Source: Microcaldota archaeon | GTDB taxonomy: Archaea > Micrarchaeota > Micrarchaeia > Micrarchaeales > CABMGC01 | Direction of reading: 5' to 3' | NCBI GenBank assembly: GCA_021811535.1 | Contig: JAJZOF010000025.1 | Span: 1 to 44,928 of the forward strand | Length of the DNA stretch: 44,928 bases | Part shown: positions 38,389 to 44,928 of the stretch, in pieces | Layout of the letters: each line of letters opens with the position of its first letter | Position numbering within the stretch: the stretch's first letter is position 1 | Program-made: the position numbers and the translations under genes | The notes under the pieces: model-generated | Seen by the model: only the letters and a program-made list of their open reading frames with translations | What the model was told of the DNA's origin: nothing | The model's database searches: none

Positions 38389-38541
38389 ATGAGTTATGAT
38401 CTTAAATTCAAGGGAAGAGGCAAGAGGAAGTGCAAGATATGCGGAAATGCGCGCGGTCTGATAAGGTCTTATGACCTCTATATATGCAGAAGATGCTTTA
38501 GGGAAGTAGGAAGGCAGATAGGTTTTGAGAAGTTTCAGTGA
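38389..38541 (+). CDS. rps14: 30S ribosomal protein uS14, zinc-binding type (not in supplied ORF track)
   Basis: Manual translation MSYDLKFKGRGKRKCKICGNARGLIRSYDLYICRRCFREVGRQIGFEKFQ*; CxxC...CxxC; SD-like ggtgat upstream; canonical position between uL5 and uS8. Confidence 0.96.
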   Translation: MSYDLKFKGRGKRKCKICGNARGLIRSYDLYICRRCFREVGRQIGFEKFQ

Positions 38542-38546
38542 TATTT

Positions 38547-38930
38547 ATGGTAGATGTATTCGCAGACGCAATAAACAAGATAAAGGTTTACGAAACGGCA
38601 GGCATGCGCGAGTGCGTGCTGCCATCCACTACAATAATAAAGGCAGTATTAAATACGATGAAAGATAATGGTTACATATCCGGATTTGAAGAATACGAAG
38701 ATGGAAAATTCAAGAAACTCAAGGTTGCGCTTGCAAGGAAGATAAATGACATAGGCGTGATAAAGCCAAGACATGCAGTAGCTATATCGGATCTCCAGAA
38801 GTACGAGGCGAGGCACATACCAAGCAAGAACTTCGGGATAGTGATAATATCGACCCCGTCAGGAATAATGACCACGAAACAGGCAATGGAGAAGAAGATT
38901 GGAGGAAGGCTGCTTGCATATGTATATTGA
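38547..38930 (+). CDS. rps8: 30S ribosomal protein uS8
   Basis: DVFADAINKIKVYE...IISTPSGIMTTKQAMEKKIGGRLLAYVY. Confidence 0.95.
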   Translation: MVDVFADAINKIKVYETAGMRECVLPSTTIIKAVLNTMKDNGYISGFEEYEDGKFKKLKVALARKINDIGVIKPRHAVAISDLQKYEARHIPSKNFGIVIISTPSGIMTTKQAMEKKIGGRLLAYVY

Positions 38931-38941
38931 TGTGATGTTTC

Positions 38942-39466
38942 ATGTACGAGCTTGATATCCCGCAAGGTGCGAATTTGTCTCTGGATGGGGACTTTGTAGT
39001 CATCAGCGGCAAGCTAGGTACTGCAAGGAAGAAGATAAACAGGAAGCTGATGAGCGTGAGTATCGAAGGCGGTAGAGTAGTAATAAAGGAGAAGGGTGGA
39101 AAGAAGCTGGAGAAATTTGCTGCGCTTGCCATACAGTCCTTCTCTTCCGGAGTGAAGAGCGCAATGGAAGGCGTTACTAAAGGCATAGAAGTAAAGATGA
39201 AGGTGGTGTACGCACACTTCCCAATGTCAATAGAGATAAAAGGCAGGGATATAGTAATAAAGAACATCTTCGGCGAAAAAATACCAAGGGTAACACATAC
39301 TGTTGGCGATACCAAAGTGGAGGTAAAGGGCCAGGACGTTACTGTAAGGGGAGTTGACAATTACGACGTAGGTCAGACTGTCGCAAACATGAGGAAGGCG
39401 TGTGCAGCACGCGGATACGATACCAGGGTATTCCAGGATGGAATATACGTGGCTTTGGAGGAATGA
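38942..39466 (+). CDS. rpl6: 50S ribosomal protein uL6
   Basis: LDIPQGANLSLDGDFVVISGKLGTARKKI...YAHFPMSIEIKGRDIVIKNIFGEKIPR. Confidence 0.95.
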   Translation: MYELDIPQGANLSLDGDFVVISGKLGTARKKINRKLMSVSIEGGRVVIKEKGGKKLEKFAALAIQSFSSGVKSAMEGVTKGIEVKMKVVYAHFPMSIEIKGRDIVIKNIFGEKIPRVTHTVGDTKVEVKGQDVTVRGVDNYDVGQTVANMRKACAARGYDTRVFQDGIYVALEE

Positions 39467-39819
39467 AAATGATAAAGAAGAGACATCCCAGATTCAATGT
39501 GCCGAATTATGGCGCGAAGAAGAGGAAGAGAGTATTGGCACGCTGGAGAAAGCAGAGAGGAGTAGACAACAAGAAGAGGATTTACAAGAGCGGATACGGA
39601 GCTGTGCCAAACATAGGATATAAGAACAGCGAGAAAGCAAGGTTCAGGAAAAACGGCATAGAGCTTGAGAAGGTCGTGCATAATGAAAGGGAATTGCTGC
39701 AGATGGAAGGCAGCGAAGTTGTAGCCAAGTTTGCGCACGATATTTCATTGAGAAAGAGAACCGCGCTTCAGGAAGTTGCAGATAAGAAAGGCATAAAGAT
39801 TTCAAACAGGGTGCGCTGA
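39463..39819 (+). CDS. rpl32e: 50S ribosomal protein eL32
   Basis: MKMIKKRHPRFNVPNYGAKKRKRVLARWRKQRGVDNKKR...GYGAVPNIGYKN; start overlaps uL6 stop (ATGA). Confidence 0.94.
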   Translation: MKMIKKRHPRFNVPNYGAKKRKRVLARWRKQRGVDNKKRIYKSGYGAVPNIGYKNSEKARFRKNGIELEKVVHNERELLQMEGSEVVAKFAHDISLRKRTALQEVADKKGIKISNRVR

Positions 39820-40313
39820 TGGGAGTTAGATTTGCAAAGAGAACCGCAAGCAGGATTATGGGAAGAGGTATAAATGCGATACGCATAAAAACATCGTCAC
39901 TGCAGGAAGCGGAGAAGGCACTTACCGCAGAAGATATACGCAAGCTGGTCAAGAACGGCGGAATATATGCTTTGCCTGAGAAGCATAACTTGAGCATGAA
40001 CTCAAAGGTGCTGAAGAGAAAGCGTGATGAAGGAAGGCGCAGAGGCCCTGGAAGACGCAAGGGAACGAGCAACGCGAGGAAAGGGATAGGATGGGAGAAG
40101 AAGGTCAGATCCCAGCGGCTTTTCCTGAGGAAACTCAGGGATATGAAGAGGGTCGATTCGAAGACATTTAGGAAGTTTTACAGGCACATAAAAGGTGCAT
40201 CGTATGAGGACAAAGCAACCCTGCTGCTTCACCTTAGGGAGGAAGGAGCAAATATAAGCGACGACGACCTGAAGCAGGTTAATGAATACGCAAGAAGCAG
40301 GTATAATAAGTGA
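39819..40313 (+). CDS. rpl19e: 50S ribosomal protein eL19
   Basis: KRTASRIMGRGINAIRI...EAEKALTAEDIRKLVKNGGIYALPEK...RRRGPGRRKGTSNARKG. Confidence 0.95.
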   Translation: MGVRFAKRTASRIMGRGINAIRIKTSSLQEAEKALTAEDIRKLVKNGGIYALPEKHNLSMNSKVLKRKRDEGRRRGPGRRKGTSNARKGIGWEKKVRSQRLFLRKLRDMKRVDSKTFRKFYRHIKGASYEDKATLLLHLREEGANISDDDLKQVNEYARSRYNK

Positions 40314-40891
40314 CGCAGATGGAGAGAGCTATAAAAGATTTGAAGTTCAGGAGAAGAAGGGAGGCCGTAACCGACTACAAGAGGAGAATGAAACTTGTCA
40401 GGGGCGGATTTGAGAGAGTAGTCGTAAGGCGGAGCAACAGGATGGTAATAGGTCAGGTAGTTAGATATGATTCAAGAGGGGATATGATTATAGCCCGCGC
40501 AGATTCGAAGGAGTTGGCAGAGTTTGGCTGGCCTGCACGCGCAAACAGGGCCACGGCATACCTTACAGGAGTTCTCCTCGGAAGAAAGCTTAATGGAAAG
40601 AAAGGAAGTTATATATTAGACATAGGGCTTGCAAGGTCGTCACCGAGTTCAATACCGTTTGCATTCGGAAAGGGGTGCGTAGATGGGGGGATGAACATAA
40701 AGGGCACGTTCTCCATAAATGATTCTTTCTACAACTGCGCAGAATTATCGAAGTATGCGGCAGGTATGAAGAAAGAGGATCCTGACGGCTACAAGAATAG
40801 ATTTTCATCTTACATAAAGGAAGGGATTGATCCTGCGTCGCTTGAAGCCAAATTTGCGAGCGTGAAGGAAAAGCTATTGAAAAATAAGTGA
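40310..40891 (+). CDS. rpl18: 50S ribosomal protein uL18
   Basis: FRRRREAVTDYKRRMKLVRGGFERVVVRRSNRMVIGQVVRYDSRGD; AYLTGVLLGRK; KGCVDGGM. Confidence 0.94.
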   Translation: MTQMERAIKDLKFRRRREAVTDYKRRMKLVRGGFERVVVRRSNRMVIGQVVRYDSRGDMIIARADSKELAEFGWPARANRATAYLTGVLLGRKLNGKKGSYILDIGLARSSPSSIPFAFGKGCVDGGMNIKGTFSINDSFYNCAELSKYAAGMKKEDPDGYKNRFSSYIKEGIDPASLEAKFASVKEKLLKNK

Positions 40892-40895
40892 TTGA

Positions 40896-41543
40896 TTGGA
40901 TTTGGAGAGTGAAAGCACAAGTGTAATCTGGAAACCAAGGACAAAGATAGGCGAGCTTGTCAATAGCGGCCAGATAACAACCATAGAGCAGATATTTGCA
41001 ACCGGGAAACCGATAAAGGAGATAGAGATAGTCGACAGGATACTCCCTGGCCTCAAGGATAATGTGCTTGAGATAGCTTCAGTGCAGAGGATGACCAAGA
41101 ACAACAGGAAGCAGAAATACAGGGCAACGGTTATAATAGGGGATTATGCAGGCCATGTAGGATTCGGATTCGGGAAGGATGTCGAAGTTAAGCCATCCAT
41201 AGAGACAGGGATACGGGATGCTAAAAAGAATATAATATCCGTAAAGCTTGGGTGCGGTTCATGGGAGTGCAACTGCGGAACAGCCCATAGCATAATGCTG
41301 AGGACATCGGCAAAGTGCGGAAGTGCAGAGGTCATACTTAAGCCTGCTCCGAGAGGGGCAGGGATAGCGGCAAGCGACACTGTAAAAGCGGTCCTTGAGC
41401 TTGCAGGAGTGAAGGACGTATGGACATTCTCTAGGGGAAGGACGAGGGACGTGTATAATATGGCTTTTGCCACATTTGAAGCGCTGAAGAGCCTCTCACA
41501 TATAAAGAATGTGGAAGCGCTTGATGCGCACGCTTCTGAATAA
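40896..41543 (+). CDS. rps5: 30S ribosomal protein uS5 (TTG start)
   Basis: QRMTKNNRKQKYRATVIIGDYAGHVGFGFGKDVEVKPSIETGIRDAKKNIISVKLGCGSWECNC. Confidence 0.96.
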   Translation: MDLESESTSVIWKPRTKIGELVNSGQITTIEQIFATGKPIKEIEIVDRILPGLKDNVLEIASVQRMTKNNRKQKYRATVIIGDYAGHVGFGFGKDVEVKPSIETGIRDAKKNIISVKLGCGSWECNCGTAHSIMLRTSAKCGSAEVILKPAPRGAGIAASDTVKAVLELAGVKDVWTFSRGRTRDVYNMAFATFEALKSLSHIKNVEALDAHASE

Positions 41544-41566
41544 GCGCATCAGGTTATTCGGATTCG

Positions 41567-42166
41567 TCAGAGCTGCTTGTACCTGAAGCATGACATTATA
41601 TGGTCGTTTACCATGCCGGTTGCCTGCATATGCGCATAGCATATGGTGCTTCCGACAAACTTGAATCCACGACGCCGCATATCGATGCTCATCGCTTCAG
41701 ACTCCCTGCTGCGCGGCGGTATCTGGCTCACGTCTTCCCAGCTGTTCCTTATCGTCTTGTTTCCTACAAACCCCCATATGTAAGAATCGAAGCTTCCGAA
41801 TTCTTTCTTGATTCTTAGGAATGCCTGCGCATTTGACACCGCAGCCACAACCTTTAGGCGATTCCTTATTATGCCGCTGTCAGAGAGGATGGATCTTATT
41901 TTACTTTTGCCGTAAGAGGCGACTTTCTCAGGGTCAAACATGTCAAAGGCTTTCCTGTAGTTCTCGCGCTTTCTCAATACTGTAAGCCAGCTCAGGCCAG
42001 CCTGGGCGCCTTCCAGGAGAAGAAACTCGAATAGCTTCCTGTCATCATGCACTGGGACGCCCCACTCAGTATCATGGTATTTTATGTATATAGGGTCTCC
42101 TGACGCCCAGTCGCATCTTTTTATTGGGCCGTTCATTGGGCATGGCGCGTTTATTGCGGATCTCAC
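41567..42166 (-). CDS. tag: DNA-3-methyladenine glycosylase I
   Basis: RCDWASGDPIYIKYHDTEWGVPVHDDRKLFEFLLLEGAQAGLSWLTVLRKRENYRKAFD; GFKFVGSTICYAHMQATGMVNDH. Confidence 0.95.
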   Translation of the reverse strand: MRSAINAPCPMNGPIKRCDWASGDPIYIKYHDTEWGVPVHDDRKLFEFLLLEGAQAGLSWLTVLRKRENYRKAFDMFDPEKVASYGKSKIRSILSDSGIIRNRLKVVAAVSNAQAFLRIKKEFGSFDSYIWGFVGNKTIRNSWEDVSQIPPRSRESEAMSIDMRRRGFKFVGSTICYAHMQATGMVNDHIMSCFRYKQL

Positions 42167-42855
42167 TTGACAGTGGTACCGTTGTGCTCCCTGCCTTCTA
42201 TGGCTGCATAGAGGTTTTCTATGTTGTCGTCAACGAAGCGTATCTCTATCTTTGATCTCTTAGCCAGCTTGCTTGCCACCAGGTCAAGTATGAAATGCGA
42301 GCCTGCTTCCCTCTGGTCGTATTTGTATGCAAGTTCTACAAGCTGTTCGTGGGTAAGGCTCTTGAGCTTCCTGGCGCCTTCTTCAGATGGCGGCTTGTCA
42401 TACACGTAAGATGTGCTGCTGACGTTTATCAAGAGCTTGCTGTTTGTAACCTCACATGCAAGGACCGATACTGCGTCGGTTGATATGCCTGGAAGGAGCC
42501 CGCCCAGCACCACTATGTCATTCATGCTCAGCGAATTCTTCAGCTCCTCCAAGCTGGTTATTACGTTGGGATATACGCTGAGGTTCCCAAGTAGGTCCTT
42601 CAGTATCAATGCATTTATCCTTGTAAAGGCTATCCCAACCTGATCAAGCAGAGAGTTGTTCTCTATTATATTCTTTGTCGACTGTATGTATAAGCGGCTG
42701 GCGTATCCTCCCCCAACCACTATTATAAACTTGCATTTGTCCCTGAAGTGGTCTATCAGGCCGGATAGCTTCTTGCTGTATTCAACATTAACGCCTGTAT
42801 CACGCGATATTATGCTCCCGCCGAGGGAGAGACACATTATTTTCTTTTGGGCCAT
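42163..42855 (-). CDS. pyrH: Uridylate (UMP) kinase, archaeal PyrH type
   Basis: LSLGGSIISRDTGVN...FIIVVGGGYASRLYIQ...VVLGGLLPGISTDAVSVLACEVTNSKLLINVSSTSYVYDKPP. Confidence 0.9.
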   Translation of the reverse strand: MAQKKIMCLSLGGSIISRDTGVNVEYSKKLSGLIDHFRDKCKFIIVVGGGYASRLYIQSTKNIIENNSLLDQVGIAFTRINALILKDLLGNLSVYPNVITSLEELKNSLSMNDIVVLGGLLPGISTDAVSVLACEVTNSKLLINVSSTSYVYDKPPSEEGARKLKSLTHEQLVELAYKYDQREAGSHFILDLVASKLAKRSKIEIRFVDDNIENLYAAIEGREHNGTTVK

Positions 42856-42866
42856 TCAATCAACTA

Positions 42867-43760
42867 TTATTTTGAGGAAAGATAGATTAGTATAGCACCT
42901 TCCACTATCATCTTGTTCCTTGCCTGAAGTGTAACGATGCTCATCTTTCCGTCCAGGACTTCTGATGTTATCTCCTCGCCCCTGTGTGCAGGGAGACAGT
43001 GCATTACAAAGGCTGTCTTCTTCGCGTGCGAGAGAGCGCTGGCATTGAGCTGGAATTCCTTGAATTCGGCCCTTCTTTTCTCCGCTTCGCCCTCCTGCCC
43101 CATGCTTACAAATGTATCTGTATATATGAAATCTGCATCTTCTATGCCGTGATGCATATCAGCAGTAACCTCCACCCTGCCGCTTTTCTTCGCTCTTGAG
43201 AGATACTCTGCATTTGGCTTGCAGCTTTCAGGCCCTACAAGAACAACGTCCATACCCATGGCCGTGCATCCTACAAGCAGTGAATTTGCAGTATTTGCAG
43301 CTATATCACCTACAAACGCTAGTTTTTTTCCTTTAAGAGTGTCAGACTTCTCTCTCATCGTGTATATGTCGCTTATAGCCTGGCATGGGTGCTCAGTATC
43401 AGTAAGTGCATTTATTACAGGCACTGTAGATGAGGCTGCGAGATCTTCCAGGTCCTTCTGCTTGTACATCCTTGCGGCTATGAAATCGACATATTGACTT
43501 AGTACCATCGCCGTGTCACCGATGGTCTCGCCTCTCGAGAGCTGGGATGTGTTTTTGTCTATATATATCGAGCTTCCGCCGAGCCTTGCCATTGCAGCCT
43601 CGAAAGAGACGCGAGTCCTTGTAGAGGGCTTTTCAAAAAGCAGGGCAAGAACCTTCTTCTCCATCTTTGCCTTTTGCCTGCCGGACTTTATTGCGTCTGC
43701 GATGTTGAATATCTCGTTTATCTCTGTTGCGGAAAGCGTCGTAATCTTCGTCAGGTTCAT
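42867..43760 (-). CDS. argF: Ornithine carbamoyltransferase
   Basis: FEKPSTRTRVSFEAAMARLGG...DTEHPCQAISD...FVMHCLPAHRGEEITSEVLDG. Confidence 0.92.
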   Translation of the reverse strand: MNLTKITTLSATEINEIFNIADAIKSGRQKAKMEKKVLALLFEKPSTRTRVSFEAAMARLGGSSIYIDKNTSQLSRGETIGDTAMVLSQYVDFIAARMYKQKDLEDLAASSTVPVINALTDTEHPCQAISDIYTMREKSDTLKGKKLAFVGDIAANTANSLLVGCTAMGMDVVLVGPESCKPNAEYLSRAKKSGRVEVTADMHHGIEDADFIYTDTFVSMGQEGEAEKRRAEFKEFQLNASALSHAKKTAFVMHCLPAHRGEEITSEVLDGKMSIVTLQARNKMIVEGAILIYLSSK

Positions 43761-43770
43761 TCGGCACCGC

Positions 43771-44145
43771 CTAACCGAATATCATGCCGAGACCGTGCTC
43801 ACTCATCGACCTTTCCTTGTCCAGTTCGGATATGATTCTGTCAGTTAAGGCAGCATCCACTTTCTCTATGCTTGGTATCTCGTGCTTGAGCTTCTTGTCT
43901 GCTTCGGAAAGGAATTCGTCTGTTGCGGATATATAAAGATAATACTTTTCCCTGTCCAGTCCCAATGATATCCCGTCCTTGAGTTGATAGTCCTGCCTGG
44001 CGAATATGACATTTGCAGCATTATCCTTTTTTAGCTCGCTGAGTTTCTCTGATGAGATTGACTTATCAAGATAGGGGTCGTACGAGAGAAGATGCCTTAG
44101 CTTATCTGCATCGGCAACGTTGCAAGAATAGACAACTGTGCTTAT
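43771..44145 (-). CDS. Hypothetical protein, possible non-canonical (ATA) start
   Basis: Manual translation continues upstream of the listed 64-aa ORF: ISTVVYSCNVADADKLRHLLSYDPYLDKSISSEKLSELKKDNAANVIFARQDYQLKDGISLGLDREKYYLYIS...; open back to the eS8 stop with SD-like ggtgat at its head but no ATG/GTG/TTG before the internal TTG at 43965. Confidence 0.5.
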   Translation of the reverse strand: MSTVVYSCNVADADKLRHLLSYDPYLDKSISSEKLSELKKDNAANVIFARQDYQLKDGISLGLDREKYYLYISATDEFLSEADKKLKHEIPSIEKVDAALTDRIISELDKERSMSEHGLGMIFG

Positions 44146-44154
44146 TACATCACC

Positions 44155-44550
44155 TTATTCGATCAGTCGCGCGCTTATTACCGCGCCACTTCCCGGCCTG
44201 CTCGTCACCACAGCCTTTCCAAGGTCCGTATCTATTACGGATCCTTTTGTTATGACGTTAAGCCTTGCGAAGTTGCGGTTGTCCTTTGATTCCACTACTG
44301 CTTTTATATTGGTCTTTTTGTATCCGCTTTTGGTCAGCAGATTGACAGTTGCCGCATATTTGAGCTTCTCCTTAAGCGCCCCGCCTCTTCCCCTTACCTT
44401 TTTATAGCTGTTCTCTGCGCCTAGCTTTGTAGCGGAAAAGTATCCTCCCATCTCATGTCGCTTTTTATCCTTGTTCTTGTTCCTCTTCTTCCCGCTCCCT
44501 GATAGTTTCCTTGAGGAGCTTGAATGGAGTTGTGATCCGAACTGGCTCAT
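44155..44550 (-). CDS. rps8e: 30S ribosomal protein eS8
   Basis: MSQFGSQLHSSSSRKLSGSGKKRNKNKDKKRHEMGGYFSATKLGAENSYKKVRGRGGALKEKLKYAATVNL; start chosen at the internal Met (44550), which matches the family N-terminus. Confidence 0.88.
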   Translation of the reverse strand: MSQFGSQLHSSSSRKLSGSGKKRNKNKDKKRHEMGGYFSATKLGAENSYKKVRGRGGALKEKLKYAATVNLLTKSGYKKTNIKAVVESKDNRNFARLNVITKGSVIDTDLGKAVVTSRPGSGAVISARLIE

Positions 44551-44671
44551 AATATACACTATGGTATTTTTAAATAAGATATGTATGGGAAAGATTTTAA
44601 ACCTATAGTTGCGCCGCACGATTATAGGGCAGGGTTTTTAACTTAAAAACATAAGATAATCTTGTGAGCTA

Positions 44672-44928
44672 ATGGGTTCCTTGGGGCCTGGAAGTGCTGC
44701 AGAATGCACTTCAGAGATTAATGCCGAAATGCTGAAGAAAGCGGCTTCTTCTTTCGGAAAAGGGCACTTTATGCTGCTCCTCAAGAATAGGAAGGAGTTT
44801 ATTGGGCGCCTCCTCCCATCGTATCTGAATGCATACGTGAGGCTGAACGATGGCAGGATGGATTCTGGAAACGCCAATATAGAGATGATGCTGTTCGTCA
44901 GCGGGAAGGATAGGATAGATGATGCAAT
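44672..44928 (+). CDS. Possible KEOPS complex subunit Cgi121-like protein (truncated by window end)
   Basis: Manual translation MGSLGPGSAAECTSEINAEMLKKAASSFGKGHFMLLLKNRKEFIGRLLPSYLNAYVRLNDGRMDSGNANIEMMLFVSGKDRIDDA; the IEMMLFVSGKDRIDDA segment resembles the Cgi121 (E/L)xLxYxSGxRQIxxAI region. Confidence 0.4.
   Translation, partial: MGSLGPGSAAECTSEINAEMLKKAASSFGKGHFMLLLKNRKEFIGRLLPSYLNAYVRLNDGRMDSGNANIEMMLFVSGKDRIDDA

Noticed and set aside
44634-44650. GTTTTTAAcTTAAAAAC near-palindrome upstream of the Cgi121-like gene
   Set aside because: AT-rich and coincident with a probable TATA region; symmetry of this kind is expected by chance in archaeal promoters.
1-44928. CRISPR arrays, transposons, toxin-antitoxin or defence islands
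   Set aside because: No regularly spaced repeats, transposases, terminal inverted repeats or nuclease/toxin families were seen. The RHH gene is not followed by a recognisable toxin such as RelE/ParE, so an antitoxin role is not supported.

Overview
This is a gene-dense archaeal chromosomal segment. TFB, LonB, topoisomerase VI subunit A, archaeal-type ThrRS and ValRS, DUF373, RNase P p29 and an archaeal spc-type ribosomal protein cluster all support this. The family mix and many small membrane proteins suggest a DPANN/Micrarchaeota-like genome, but that lineage call is an inference. I annotate about 50 protein genes, including two not correctly captured in the ORF track: a 50-aa zinc-type uS14 at 38389..38541, and the UDP-GlcNAc-1-P transferase on the minus strand at the left edge. 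No tRNA, rRNA, CRISPR array or transposon was recognised. Most of the window is housekeeping: aaRSs, ribosomal proteins, topoisomerases, STT3 and glycosyltransferases, and nucleotide/DNA repair enzymes. The most unusual locus is a compact operon at about 18727..21293. It encodes a small ribbon-helix-helix (RHH) protein, a 95-aa orphan, a CysD-like ATP sulfurylase subunit and a CysN-like GTPase. The RHH protein ends in VMEKLRALGYLGD, nearly identical to the C-terminus of the CysD-like protein (VMEKLRALGYM). A 23-nt exact DNA repeat underlies this, and a perfect 20-bp palindrome lies between the TATA-like box and the RHH start codon. This suggests an autoregulator carrying a copy of an enzyme-subunit tail. 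Other points of interest are a 72-nt strongly self-complementary intergenic element, a hairpin or operator at the ThrRS start region, an STT3 with a degenerate WWDYG motif, a gene with no canonical start codon, and a truncated spc-type operon.
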